Source: Lachnospiraceae bacterium (GTDB lineage: Bacteria > Bacillota > Clostridia > Lachnospirales > Lachnospiraceae). From it: 64,000 bases of DNA. The position numbers and the translations under genes were made by a program. Within the stretch, counting starts at the first letter, position 1. The number at the start of each line of letters is the position of its first letter. This document shows positions 25,503 through 34,210 of the stretch, in pieces. The stretch covers positions 1-64,000 of the forward strand of contig SVFM01000003.1 of the NCBI GenBank assembly GCA_015056865.1, read 5' to 3'. The notes beneath the pieces were generated by a model. The model searched no databases, was not told the origin of the DNA, and saw nothing but the letters and a program-made list of their open reading frames with translations.

Positions 25503-26330
25503 ATGCCTGAGTATAAGATTGTTGCCAGTGATCTGGATGGAACACTGTTGAGAAATGATGCGACTATTAGCGAGGAAAACAAGCGTGCCATTGAGGAAAT
25601 GACCAAATTGGGAGTACATTTTGTGCCTTCCACAGGCAGGGCCTATGGAGAACTGGATGCGGAAGTGAAGTCCAATCCTCATGTGAGATATATCATACAT
25701 TCCAATGGTGCAGTAATTTATGATACTAAGACAGGGAAGCGTTATACCAAATGTCTGCCTCCACAGTGGGCCAAGTTTATATTAGACATCCTTTGGGAGT
25801 GCAATGCCTTGTTGATCGTCAGACATGAAGGGAATGGGTATGTAGATGCAAAGCGCCTGAATGAGCAGGAGTATGAGTATAGCCATATCAACGCTTATTG
25901 CCGGGAGTTTATGGAGACTTTCTGTGTACCGGTAGATGATTTTAAGGATTTTTGCTATTCTTTGGACGAGATCGAGATGGTAGGTGCTTTCTTCCATGAT
26001 AATGACCAGCGCCTTGCATGTATGAAACGTTTTGAAGACACCGGAGAATTGATCGTAGCTTCCATTGCGGCTTCCAACCTGGAGGTTTTCAGCATTGAGG
26101 CGGGGAAGGGCAATGCCTTGCTTAGACTGGCTGATATGTTGGGCGTGGATCGACAGGCAACCATCAGCGTAGGTGACAGCACCAATGACAGTACCAGTAT
26201 TCAGGCAGCAGGGCTTGGACTTGCAATGTCCAATGGAGTGGACAAACTAAAGGAGATTGCAGATGAAGTGATTTGCTCCAATGAAGAGCATGCCATGGCA
26301 TATATTTTGGAGCATTATATAAAAAAATAA
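25503..26330 (+). CDS. Cof-type HAD-IIB phosphatase
   Basis: A 275-residue haloacid dehalogenase phosphatase of the Cof/YidA group. Motif I is DLDGT at residues 10-14 with nucleophile Asp10, and motif IV is GDSTND near residue 225. The large C2-type cap lies between them. These enzymes dephosphorylate sugar phosphates and cofactor intermediates; the substrate is not readable. GGAGGAG precedes the ATG. Transcribed alone, divergent from pnuC. Confidence 0.87.
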   Translation: MPEYKIVASDLDGTLLRNDATISEENKRAIEEMTKLGVHFVPSTGRAYGELDAEVKSNPHVRYIIHSNGAVIYDTKTGKRYTKCLPPQWAKFILDILWECNALLIVRHEGNGYVDAKRLNEQEYEYSHINAYCREFMETFCVPVDDFKDFCYSLDEIEMVGAFFHDNDQRLACMKRFEDTGELIVASIAASNLEVFSIEAGKGNALLRLADMLGVDRQATISVGDSTNDSTSIQAAGLGLAMSNGVDKLKEIADEVICSNEEHAMAYILEHYIKK

Positions 26331-26347
26331 ATTTGTGAAAATAATTG

Positions 26348-26376
26348 TTGACAGATGTAATGAAAGCATATATAAT
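26348..26376 (+). promoter_or_regulatory. Consensus sigma-A promoter of tRNA-Leu(CAG)
   Basis: A perfect TTGACA (26348-26353) and perfect TATAAT (26371-26376) are separated by 17 bases, 11 bases before the tRNA. Confidence 0.88.
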
Positions 26377-26387
26377 AACATTTGTTC

Positions 26388-26471
26388 GCGGGAATGCTGG
26401 AATTGGCAGACAGGCATGATTCAGGTTCATGTGTATGTACGTACGTGAGGGTTCAAGTCCCTTTTCCCGCA
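26388..26471 (+). tRNA. tRNA-Leu (anticodon CAG)
   Basis: An 84-nt class II tRNA. Acceptor GCGGGAA pairs with TTCCCGC, plus discriminator A. Anticodon stem CATGA/TCATG holds the loop TTCAGGT (anticodon CAG). It has a long variable arm and T-arm GGTTCAAGTCC; CCA is not encoded. Confidence 0.95.
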
Positions 26472-26481
26472 GTGAAGCAAG

Positions 26482-26533
26482 AAAGCCGAAAATACGTTGA
26501 AAGCCCAGAAAATCAACGGTTGTCGGCTTTTTT
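26482..26533 (+). terminator. Terminator after tRNA-Leu(CAG)
   Basis: AAAGCCGA (26482-26489) pairs with TCGGCTTT (26523-26530), with an inner CGTTGA/TCAACG stem and a T-run after. The rest of the spacer to 26718 shows no gene. Confidence 0.75.
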
Positions 26534-26718
26534 GATGTCTAAAAAAACGAGCCGGAATTTTACTTTAAAAGCCGTTTTTGTCACAAAATTTGTCCCATTT
26601 ATTTCTTCTCATCTGGAAATGTAATATTGTAGATGTGGCGGATAATATGAACATTTTGTGTTTTTAAGGTTGGATTAAGGTTTCGGCTTTATACTTACAC
26701 AAGAAAGGGGAAGGAGAA

Positions 26719-27450
26719 ATGGCCTATCAAGCGGTTTTTCAGCGATATGAACTGAAATATATGATTACGCGGGAGCAAAAGGAAACGATATTGCATGCGA
26801 TGCAACCTTATATGGCATTAGACGATTACGGACGAACCACAATCCGCAATATTTATTATGATACAGATACCTATCGTTTGATCCGTCATTCTATAGAAAA
26901 GCCCGTTTATAAGGAAAAGCTGCGGCTGCGCAGTTATGGTCAGGCCTGCGCAGACAGCAAGATATTTGTAGAACTAAAAAAGAAATATAAATCGGTGGTC
27001 TACAAGCGTCGGCTTTCCATGACAGAGGACAGTGCCATGCAGTGGCTTGACGGAAGGAGTGCCTGCGGAGAACCTTCCCAGATATCCGGGGAGATTGAGT
27101 ATTTTATATCCTATTATAAGACTTTGAAGCCCAGAACTTTTCTTTCCTATGAAAGGGAGGCGTATTTCTCTTTGGACAGAAGTGATTTCCGGGTTACCTT
27201 TGATGATCATATTCTCAGCAGGCAAGAGGAGGTGTCATTGCAGTCTCAGGTATGGGGGGAACCGCTTTTGGAGGAAGGAAAGGTTCTGATGGAGATCAAA
27301 TGTTCCGAAGGGATACCACTTTGGATGACAAGTGTACTTTCTAAAGAGCGGATTTTCAAGTCGTCGTTTTCAAAATACGGAACAGCTTATCAAGAGATAA
27401 TATATCCACAGTTGAAGAGGGAAAAATTTTATGATCGATGCATGGTTTAG
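26719..27450 (+). CDS. VTC-domain (CYTH-like) polyphosphate polymerase candidate
   Basis: A 243-residue protein matching the catalytic VTC tunnel domain known from yeast Vtc4. It has the RYELKY N-terminal motif (9-14), the basic strands EKLRLRSYG and FVELKKKYKSVVYKRR lining the tunnel, and MEIKC near the C-terminus for metal binding. Vtc4 makes polyphosphate from ATP. The bacterial homologues are usually adjacent to DUF4956 and CotH-like or carbohydrate-binding proteins, as here. It overlaps the next gene by 20 bases. AAGGAG precedes the start. Confidence 0.85.
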   Translation: MAYQAVFQRYELKYMITREQKETILHAMQPYMALDDYGRTTIRNIYYDTDTYRLIRHSIEKPVYKEKLRLRSYGQACADSKIFVELKKKYKSVVYKRRLSMTEDSAMQWLDGRSACGEPSQISGEIEYFISYYKTLKPRTFLSYEREAYFSLDRSDFRVTFDDHILSRQEEVSLQSQVWGEPLLEEGKVLMEIKCSEGIPLWMTSVLSKERIFKSSFSKYGTAYQEIIYPQLKREKFYDRCMV

Positions 27451-28126
27451 GGGAATTTTTGATACAGATATGACCAATGTTATCACGGTGACGGATTTTC
27501 TGCTCTGTGTATTTTGTTCTTTGTTGGTGGGAGTGCTTTTGGCCTTTAGCCATATTTATCGCTCCAGATATACCAGAAGCTTCGTGGTTACGTTGGCACT
27601 GCTGCCGGCGGTGGTCTGTGTAGTGATTATGATGGTCAACGGCAATTTGGGGGCAGGTGTTGCGGTGGCAGGAGCCTTTAGTTTGGTGCGCTTTCGCTCA
27701 GTTCCCGGCACTGCAAAAGAAATTACCATGCTTTTTCTCGCCATGGGAGCCGGTTTGATTGCCGGCATGGGATATCTGGGATTTTCAATCTTATTTACGG
27801 TTGTTTTGTGTGGGGCATGCGTATTATACAGTCATTTAGATTTTGGAACAAAAAAGAATGGGGCATTATATAAGACCTTACATATCACGATTCCCGAGGA
27901 TCTGGATTATACGGGGGTTTTTGAAAGTGTTTTGTCAGGATATTGCAAAGACTACGAATTGGTGCAGGTAAGGACTACAAACATGGGAAGTTTGTTTCGC
28001 TTGACCTATCACCTGACTTTGTCGGATCCTGCCAAGGAGCGGGAAATGATCGATGAACTGCGCTGTAGAAACGGGAATCTGGAGATCACTGTGTCTAAGC
28101 AGGAAAATGCAGTGGCCGAACTGTAA
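27431..28126 (+). CDS. DUF4956 membrane protein
   Basis: A 231-residue protein with about four hydrophobic segments in its first 130 residues, including GAGVAVAGAFSLVRFRS, followed by a soluble domain that ends with an ACT-like pattern (YHLTLSDPAKEREMIDELRCRNGNLEITVS). DUF4956 proteins are linked to VTC-domain genes in many Firmicutes, and their role is unknown. A membrane partner for polyphosphate synthesis or export is an inference from this linkage. The start overlaps the VTC gene. Confidence 0.82.
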   Translation: MIDAWFRGIFDTDMTNVITVTDFLLCVFCSLLVGVLLAFSHIYRSRYTRSFVVTLALLPAVVCVVIMMVNGNLGAGVAVAGAFSLVRFRSVPGTAKEITMLFLAMGAGLIAGMGYLGFSILFTVVLCGACVLYSHLDFGTKKNGALYKTLHITIPEDLDYTGVFESVLSGYCKDYELVQVRTTNMGSLFRLTYHLTLSDPAKEREMIDELRCRNGNLEITVSKQENAVAEL

Positions 28127-28139
28127 GGAGGCGTAAAGG

Positions 28140-29969
28140 TTGAAAAATAATAGAAAAAAGAAGATATTTACTTTGGTTGCCATACTTGCTTTGGCTCTGG
28201 CGGGGTGTGGAAACCGGGAAAACAGCGGTATTTCTGGTTCTGAGTCAGGCAGTAGGGAGTGGGAGAAGGAGAATTCACAGACGGGAGCGTCTCAAGAAGG
28301 AGAACAGTCATCGGTTGACTCAAATTTGTTCTCCGACCGGGATTTTGAGACGGATTATGATGAAGATAAAAGCGCATATATTCAGTTGCAGGGGGACACT
28401 GCAACTTGTGATTCTGATGCGGTTGAGATATCCGGCAGTAGGGTAACTATTAAAGATGAGGGTACCTATGTGCTTACCGGCTCTCTGGAGAATGGTATGG
28501 TCATTGTGGATTCGGGGAAAACGGATAAAACTCAGTTGGTGTTAAACGGTGTGTCAATCCATAGTGAAACCTGTGCGCCTATTTATGTACGACAGGCGGA
28601 CAAAGTTTTTATCACACTGGCACCAGAATCCCGGAATACTCTGTCCAACGGGGGAGAGTTTGCAACGATTGATGATAATCATATTGATGCAGTTATTTTT
28701 TCTAAAGAAGACATTACCTTGAATGGTTCCGGCAGCTTGACAATCCATTCACCGGCTGGGCACGGGATTGTATCTAAGGATGAATTGACACTGACAGGTG
28801 GAACTTATAGTATCAATACGGCTTCCCATGGTATATCCGGTAAGGACAATCTTTGTATTGCGAACGCGGTGTTTGATATTATTTCTGGTAAGGATGGCTT
28901 ACAGGCAGAAAATGAGGATGATGCTTCACTTGGATTTATTCATGTTGAAAGCGGAACCTTTCGCATTGATGCGCAAGGAGATGGACTGAGTGGTGCGTCT
29001 GTGCGGATAGAGGATGGAAGTTTTGATATCACAACAGGTGGCGGTAGTGAAAATGCTGAGAAAAAGAGTTCGGATTCCTGGGGCGGTTTTATGGGAGGTG
29101 GACGGGCCGGAATGGGAGGTAGAAAACCCGGCAGTATGGGAGGAAACAGTCAATCCTCCTCATCTGCAGCATCGGAAGAAGACAGCACCAGTATCAAGGG
29201 GATTAAGGCGGATGGCAGTTTGGTCATAAACGGTGGTTCTTATGTTATTGACTCTGCAGATGATGCGATGCATTCTAACACAGATGTAACAGTAAGCGGT
29301 GGAAGTTTTGAAATTTCCTCCGGGGATGATGCATTCCATGCAAATGATACTTTATGTATCACTGCCGGAACGATACGGGTCAGCGAATCTTATGAAGGGC
29401 TGGAAGGGCTTCACGTGGAGATTTCCGGCGGAGATATTTATCTGGTGGCAAGTGATGATGGAGTGAATGCTGCAGGCGGAACAGATGCCAGCGGCTTTGG
29501 GGGATTCCGAGGAAATGACAGGTTTGGGGGTGGAGGCTCCTCCAACGGCAGTGTAGTGATTTCTGATGGTATGGTGTATATAAAGGCTTCCGGAGATGGC
29601 ATAGATGCCAATGGTACCCTGACCATTTCCGGTGGAGAGGTTACAGTTTGCGGACCTACTCAAGGAGATACTGCTGTACTGGATTATGATACCAGCGCCA
29701 CGATTACCGGCGGCACCTTTGTGGGAACAGGTTCTGTCATGATGGCTCAGACCTTTAGTGATGCAAAGCAGGGTGTCATTGCTGTGCAGGTAGGCAATCA
29801 GGAAGCGGCCACAAAAATTACTTTGGAGGATGAGAAGGGAAATGTTATCCTGTCTCGGGAACCGGAATTGTCTTATGCCATTATAATACTTAGCAACCCC
29901 AATATTAAGAGCGGGGAGACTTATACACTGAATGTAGGGAACCTTTCAGGTGAATTGGAGGCGTATTGA
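28140..29969 (+). CDS. Carbohydrate-binding (DUF4353) lipoprotein
   Basis: A 609-residue secreted lipoprotein starting with TTG at 28140 behind a good AAGGAGG. A basic hydrophobic signal ends in the lipobox LAGC (Cys23). After a Ser/Glu/Gly-rich linker come beta-helix-like repeats with recurring ISGG and DAxxG units, typical of the DUF4353 carbohydrate-binding region. A Gly-rich insert lies near residues 300-340. It probably anchors to the membrane and faces the wall. Third gene of the VTC-DUF4956 operon, which often includes such a surface protein or CotH. Confidence 0.85.
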   Translation: MKNNRKKKIFTLVAILALALAGCGNRENSGISGSESGSREWEKENSQTGASQEGEQSSVDSNLFSDRDFETDYDEDKSAYIQLQGDTATCDSDAVEISGSRVTIKDEGTYVLTGSLENGMVIVDSGKTDKTQLVLNGVSIHSETCAPIYVRQADKVFITLAPESRNTLSNGGEFATIDDNHIDAVIFSKEDITLNGSGSLTIHSPAGHGIVSKDELTLTGGTYSINTASHGISGKDNLCIANAVFDIISGKDGLQAENEDDASLGFIHVESGTFRIDAQGDGLSGASVRIEDGSFDITTGGGSENAEKKSSDSWGGFMGGGRAGMGGRKPGSMGGNSQSSSSAASEEDSTSIKGIKADGSLVINGGSYVIDSADDAMHSNTDVTVSGGSFEISSGDDAFHANDTLCITAGTIRVSESYEGLEGLHVEISGGDIYLVASDDGVNAAGGTDASGFGGFRGNDRFGGGGSSNGSVVISDGMVYIKASGDGIDANGTLTISGGEVTVCGPTQGDTAVLDYDTSATITGGTFVGTGSVMMAQTFSDAKQGVIAVQVGNQEAATKITLEDEKGNVILSREPELSYAIIILSNPNIKSGETYTLNVGNLSGELEAY

Positions 29970-30027
29970 TCTATTTTGGAAGAAGTGCTGTCCGGGATCA
30001 TAGATGTGTGTTATAAATAAGGAAAAA

Positions 30028-30060
30028 GGAAACCGGAAGTAGTTGCTTACCGGTTTCTTC
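30028..30060. terminator. Bidirectional terminator between the lipoprotein and DtxR-like genes
   Basis: GAAACCGG and CCGGTTTC form the stem around a 13-base loop, with a T-run on the plus strand and an A-run on the other side. Confidence 0.7.
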
Positions 30061-30062
30061 TG

Positions 30063-30422
30063 TTATATGATATGTTTTTTGATGGCTTCAAAGCTCTCCG
30101 GGCTGAGCACATGTTCCACCCGGCAGGCATCTTCGGCGGCGATTTCTTTGTCCACGCCCATGCTTACCAGCCAGTTAGTCAAAAGTTCGTGGCGTTCATA
30201 GATCATTTCTGCAATGGCACGGCCGGAATCGGTCAGGTAAATGAATCCCTCCTTGGTCACAGTGATATGCTCACGCTCACGAAGATTTTTCATGGCAACA
30301 CTGACACTGGACTTTTTGTAGCCCAGCTCATCCGCAATATCTACAGAGCGCACCACGGGATGGGATTTGCTCAGCAGTAATATGGTCTCTAAATAGTTTT
30401 CAGAAGATTCGGTTACATACAT
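30063..30422 (-). CDS. DtxR/MntR-type metal-dependent repressor (short form)
   Basis: A 119-residue protein with the winged-helix of iron/manganese repressors (ENYLETILLLSKSHPVVRSVDIADELGYKKSSVSVAMKNL) and the start of the dimerisation domain with metal-binding residues (His, Cys, Glu in ERHELL and EDACRVEHV). It lacks the SH3-like third domain, as MntR does. The start at 30422 follows an AGGAGA. It is divergent from nhaC across a 176-base gap and could control it, but no operator was identified. Confidence 0.82.
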   Translation of the reverse strand: MYVTESSENYLETILLLSKSHPVVRSVDIADELGYKKSSVSVAMKNLREREHITVTKEGFIYLTDSGRAIAEMIYERHELLTNWLVSMGVDKEIAAEDACRVEHVLSPESFEAIKKHII

Positions 30423-30536
30423 TGAACTGCGATTTCTCCTTCCATACAATGGAATTATTCTTGAAATTAAGTATATCATATGCGCCTGCCTGACGCAAAT
30501 GAAATCATGATTTCGTGAAAAATTTTGTAATCGGTA

Positions 30537-30565
30537 TTGGCAGAAGAGCAAAAAGTATGTACAAT
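30537..30565 (+). promoter_or_regulatory. Sigma-A promoter of nhaC
   Basis: TTGGCA (30537-30542) and TACAAT (30560-30565) with a 17-base spacer, 33 bases before the start. Confidence 0.6.
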
Positions 30566-30598
30566 GATAAGCAGAGTTTATTTTGAGGGAGGGTACTT

Positions 30599-31906
30599 AT
30601 GAAAAAAAGAAATTTTCTTGCACTGTTGCCGATTGGGGTGTTCTTGGTGCTTTACTTGGGGCTTGGCGTTGTATTTGAGTATGTCTTAAAGATTTCCATG
30701 GGATTCTATAAGATTCCAATTGTAGTTGTATTTTTGATCGCATTGATAGTGGCCTGCATTTTGAAACCAAAAATGAAGCTGGATGACAAGCTTGCAGTCA
30801 TGTCAAAAGGGGTTGGAGATAAGAATATTGTAACCATGTTGCTTATATTTATGGCGGCAGGTGTATTCGTAGGCGTAGTGGGCAGAAGCAGCGCGGAAAG
30901 TGTGGCTTACTTTGTACTTTCTTTTATTCCTGCCAGATTTGCGGTGTTGGTTCTGTTTGTGGTAAGTGCTTTTGTTTCTCTGGCCATGGGAACTTCTGTG
31001 GGGACGATTACGTTGATCGCACCCATTGCAGTTGCAGTTTCCGGAAGTTCAGGGTTTAGCGTTCCTTTGTGCCTGGGAGCCGTGGTTGGCGGTGCCATGT
31101 TTGGGGACAACCTGTCCTTCATTTCTGACACAACGATTGCGGCTTGTAATGGGCAGGGTTGCAAAATGCAGGATAAGTTTAAAGCTAATTTTTGGATTGC
31201 ATTGCCTGCGGCTCTGGCTACGGTAGCCATTCTGGCATTCCAGACCATAGGCGCAGACGTAGGAGAGGCTGTGGTCAAGGAGTACAATCTGATTCAGATC
31301 ATACCATATGTGTTGGTGCTCTTGGGCGGTATCGTAGGAATCAATGTTTTCTTGGTTTTGATCATCGGGATTGTCAGCGGAGCGATCATTATGCTTGTCA
31401 CGGGAGCAACTCCCGCAACGGAATTGTTGGCCAATATGGGCAGCGGTGTGTCCGGTATGTTTGAGACCTCTATGGTAGCGGTTTTAGTAGCGGCGATTTG
31501 CGCTTTGATCAATGAATATGGTGGCTTTGAAGCCCTGCTCTCCTTAATTAAAAAAGTATTCAAGGGCAAAAAGGGCGGTACACTGGGCATGGGGCTTTTG
31601 GTTGGTGCTATGGATATCGCTACAGCCAACAACACGGTGGCTATCGTGATGGCGAACCCTATCGCAAAAGAAATGGCGCAAAACTATAACATTAAACCCA
31701 GAAAGGCGGCGTCCATTCTGGATACTTTTTCTTGCGTGTTCCAGGGAATCATTCCTTACGGTGCCCAGATGCTGGTGGCGCTTACGGTAGCAACGGATCT
31801 GGGGCATACAGTATCCGCCTTCGACGTGATTCCTCATTTGATCTATCCGTTTATGTTGCTATTGAGCTCTTTGATATTTATATTCTTGATACCTGAGAAG
31901 AAATAA
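30599..31906 (+). CDS. nhaC: NhaC-family Na+/H+ antiporter
   Basis: A 435-residue membrane protein with about twelve hydrophobic segments. Family features seen are the AMGTSVGT loop, GGAMFGDNLSFISDTTIAA, and the DIATANNTVAI region, all typical of NhaC-type antiporters. It would exchange Na+ for H+ at the membrane; some relatives exchange malate for lactate (MleN), which cannot be excluded. GGAGGG precedes the ATG. A single-gene unit with its own promoter and terminator. Confidence 0.85.
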   Translation: MKKRNFLALLPIGVFLVLYLGLGVVFEYVLKISMGFYKIPIVVVFLIALIVACILKPKMKLDDKLAVMSKGVGDKNIVTMLLIFMAAGVFVGVVGRSSAESVAYFVLSFIPARFAVLVLFVVSAFVSLAMGTSVGTITLIAPIAVAVSGSSGFSVPLCLGAVVGGAMFGDNLSFISDTTIAACNGQGCKMQDKFKANFWIALPAALATVAILAFQTIGADVGEAVVKEYNLIQIIPYVLVLLGGIVGINVFLVLIIGIVSGAIIMLVTGATPATELLANMGSGVSGMFETSMVAVLVAAICALINEYGGFEALLSLIKKVFKGKKGGTLGMGLLVGAMDIATANNTVAIVMANPIAKEMAQNYNIKPRKAASILDTFSCVFQGIIPYGAQMLVALTVATDLGHTVSAFDVIPHLIYPFMLLLSSLIFIFLIPEKK

Positions 31907-31912
31907 AAAATT

Positions 31913-31949
31913 TGCCGCATCCGTGTAAAAAAACGCAGATGCGGCAGTT
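31913..31949. terminator. Terminator between nhaC and the alanyl-tRNA editing gene
   Basis: TGCCGCATC (31913-31921) and GATGCGGCA (31938-31946) form a perfect 9-bp stem that ends in a short T-run on the plus side, and it sits just after both genes' stops, so it may serve both. Confidence 0.75.
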
Positions 31950-31950
31950 T

Positions 31951-33135
31951 CTATTTTATGATCTGTTGGATGGCAGACTGGGGGGCCAGAATGGTTCCCT
32001 GTATCATGCGAGGGCTGCCTCCGCCTTTAGCGTTTAGTGTATTGCGCAGCAGAGCAGACATGGTGGTACAGTCTTTGCAGACGCTGCCTATGATATAGAA
32101 ATAACCTTCTTCATCGGATCCGGAAAAAATGCCACAATATCCGCTATATCTTTCTGTCATAGAATTGACTGCATTTCGCAGAGCTTTTGTATCCATTTTT
32201 TCCTCAAAGAAATAAATATTCTGTTCCTTGGAAGACTCCAAAGAAGGTAGGGAATCCACCTTCTGGGCAAGGAGTTTTGCCTGTAGGGAATTGATGCGTT
32301 CTTGTTTTTGCTGGCACTGTGCCTGAAGACGGCGCACCGATGCACCAATATTCTCAGGCCTGGCAGAGAGCAAAACGGAGACATCGGAGACATAGTCCTG
32401 ATGTCTGGTATAATCTGTTACGGCTCTCATGCCACACAAAATATTCAGCCGGATACCGCCTCTGTGATGCATCATTCCAACAATCTTTAGCAGGCCGATC
32501 TGGCCCGTGCTGTCGGCATGGGGAGCGCAGCAGGCGCATTTGTCCACGCCGGGAATTTCCACAATGCGAACATCTCCTGTGATTCCCTGTTTGCTGCGGT
32601 AATCCAGAGACTTCAAGGTAGAAGGATCCGGGAAATATGTCAGGATAGGAATATTTTGCTGGATAATCTGGTTTGCAAGTTCTTCCAATTCCCGGAGCTG
32701 TTCCCAGGTAAGCACTTTGTCAAAATCCATCGTCACTTCTTCGTAATTCAAGTGAAAGCCAACGTTATTGCAACCATAGCGGCTGTGAGCTAGTCCTGAA
32801 AGAATATGCTCTCCGGAATGTTGCTGCATAAAGTCAAAGCGCCTCTGCCAGTTCACGTGTCCGGAAACTGTGTCCCCGGGAATCAGGGGTATGGACGCTG
32901 TTTCAGCCGGTGGCAGGGTGTGGATCAGGATCTGGTCTTTGATCTGTACGTCCAGCACAGGCAGGTCGTTTATGGTACCTGCATCAGCTTTCTGTCCCCC
33001 TTCTTCAGGGAAAAAAGCTGTCTGATCCAGGATTAGCAGTCTGTTTCCCGTATGTTCTTCGATCTCACAGGATATAATTTTTGCAGTAAAATCAAGAAGA
33101 TGCGTGTCCTCATAGTATAATTTTCGTGTGATCAT
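31951..33135 (-). CDS. AlaX-like alanyl-tRNA editing protein (long form, DHHA1)
   Basis: A 394-residue protein with the threonyl/alanyl editing domain and a C-terminal DHHA1 domain. The zinc ligands are visible in QHSGEHILSG (HxxxH) and in CACCAPH. It hydrolyses Ser- or Gly-tRNA-Ala in trans; the DHHA1 part ends with AKGGGSPRMIQG, as in AlaRS. I chose ATG 33135 with upstream GAGGAC. A reading frame continues through the repeats upstream, but those repeats are most likely non-coding. Confidence 0.87.
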   Translation of the reverse strand: MITRKLYYEDTHLLDFTAKIISCEIEEHTGNRLLILDQTAFFPEEGGQKADAGTINDLPVLDVQIKDQILIHTLPPAETASIPLIPGDTVSGHVNWQRRFDFMQQHSGEHILSGLAHSRYGCNNVGFHLNYEEVTMDFDKVLTWEQLRELEELANQIIQQNIPILTYFPDPSTLKSLDYRSKQGITGDVRIVEIPGVDKCACCAPHADSTGQIGLLKIVGMMHHRGGIRLNILCGMRAVTDYTRHQDYVSDVSVLLSARPENIGASVRRLQAQCQQKQERINSLQAKLLAQKVDSLPSLESSKEQNIYFFEEKMDTKALRNAVNSMTERYSGYCGIFSGSDEEGYFYIIGSVCKDCTTMSALLRNTLNAKGGGSPRMIQGTILAPQSAIQQIIK

Positions 33136-33160
33136 GATGGTGTCCTCTGGGTGATGTTTT

Positions 33161-33261
33161 GAACCAAGCTCCCCGCGGCGTAGCCCGGATGAACCAAGCT
33201 CCCCGCGGCGTAGCCCGGATGAACCAAGCTCCCCGCGGCGTAGCTCGGATGAACCAAGCTC
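33161..33261. repeat. Tandem 30-bp repeat, 3.4 copies
   Basis: The unit begins GAACCAAGCTCCCCGCGGCG. Three copies (33161-33190, 33191-33220, 33221-33250) differ by one base, and a fourth is cut after 11 bases. There are no spacers, so it is not a CRISPR array. The unit is GC-rich compared with the surroundings. Confidence 0.9.
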
Positions 33262-33354
33262 GAAAATCCTGCGGATTTTCTCACTATTTGGCTCTCGCCA
33301 AATATCATCGCGCATAAAAGCACCATTGAATGCAAGCATTCATGGCGCCTTTAT
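33262..33354. repeat. Cluster of three hairpins
   Basis: Three consecutive inverted repeats: GAAAATCC/GGATTTTC with a 3-base loop (33262-33280), ATTTGGC/GCCAAAT with a 4-base loop (33286-33303), and a roughly 19-bp imperfect stem with a 2-base loop (33314-33354). It adjoins the tandem repeat and probably forms one composite repetitive element. Confidence 0.85.
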
Positions 33355-33484
33355 ACACGCTGCTGCTTGGTTCTGTGCTTGGGTACATTATACCCTTAGG
33401 GAGGGGAGATGTCAAAGCAGAGTTGACTTTCTGTATAGGTGTTTGCTATAATTTCCAAAATAGCAGATAAGGAGCCGCGTAAAC

Positions 33485-34177
33485 GTGGGAAATGTGAGAA
33501 ATTATCAGCGGGAATTGGATAAGGTTATAGATGGTCTTTGCATCGGTCAGGGTGTGCAGAGGAAGCCCAGTCTGTTTTTGCACAGTTGCTGTGCGCCTTG
33601 CAGCAGTTATGTATTGGAATATCTGAGGGCCTTTTTTAGAATTACGGTATTTTACTATAATCCCAATATTTCCATGGAGCAGGAGTACCTTCATCGTGTG
33701 GAAGAGCAAAAAAGACTGATCAATGTGTTGAATGAAGAGGCGCCGGAAAATGAAATCCGGGTCGTGGAAGGTGACTATGAACCTGCGCTTTTCTTTGATA
33801 AGGTGAAGGGGATGGAACATTGTCCGGAAGGGGGAGAGCGGTGTTTTATCTGCTATGAATTGAGATTGCGTAAGACAGCTGAGTGTGCGGCGGCTCTGGG
33901 CTATGATTATTTTGCCACTACCCTGACGATCAGTCCTTTGAAGAATGCGGAAAAACTGAACCGGATTGGAGAGCGGTTGGCCGGGGAATATCAAATCAAA
34001 TGGTTGCCGTCGGATTTTAAGAAGAAAAACGGCTATAAAAGATCGCTAGAGTTGTCTACAGAATATGATCTGTACAGGCAGGATTATTGTGGTTGTGTCT
34101 ATTCGAAAGCAGAGAGGGAGCGGCAAAAAAAGGAAAAAGCTATTGCACTGCACGAAAAAAAACAGTATGATAAATAA
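33485..34177 (+). CDS. queH: Epoxyqueuosine reductase QueH
   Basis: A 230-residue DUF208 protein that performs the last step of queuosine synthesis, reducing epoxyqueuosine in tRNA. The conserved cysteines are all visible: Cys35, Cys36 and Cys39 (HSCCAPC), Cys113, Cys120 and Cys123 (ERCFIC), and Cys202/Cys204 (YCGC), which bind an Fe-S cluster and a second metal. A GTG start at 33485 is used, with AAGGAG about 10 bases upstream; no nearby in-frame ATG fits better. argS follows 33 bases after the stop. Confidence 0.88.
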   Translation: MGNVRNYQRELDKVIDGLCIGQGVQRKPSLFLHSCCAPCSSYVLEYLRAFFRITVFYYNPNISMEQEYLHRVEEQKRLINVLNEEAPENEIRVVEGDYEPALFFDKVKGMEHCPEGGERCFICYELRLRKTAECAAALGYDYFATTLTISPLKNAEKLNRIGERLAGEYQIKWLPSDFKKKNGYKRSLELSTEYDLYRQDYCGCVYSKAERERQKKEKAIALHEKKQYDK

Positions 34178-34210
34178 ATAGTATTTGGACATGATGAAAA
34201 GAGGAAGAAC

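Larger units (their letters stand above)
33136..33484. other. Repeat-rich spacer between alaX-like and queH genes
   Basis: No gene is supported in these 349 bases. It holds 3.4 tandem copies of a 30-bp unit (33161-33261), three hairpins (33262-33354), and the queH leader with AAGGAG at 33469-33474. Confidence 0.65.

Noticed and set aside
26534-26640. Remnant of a phage integrase C-terminus after tRNA-Leu(CAG)
   Set aside because: A short frame ending FVTKFVPFISSHLEM resembles such ends only loosely, and no duplicated tRNA end was found nearby.
33161-33261. CRISPR array
   Set aside because: The 30-bp units are head to tail with no spacers and no cas genes are present.
33136-33339. An upstream extension of the AlaX-like protein through the 30-bp repeats
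   Set aside because: The extra residues only translate the DNA repeat (a reiterated ELGSSGLRRG), while ATG 33135 has its own ribosome site and matches the family N-terminus.
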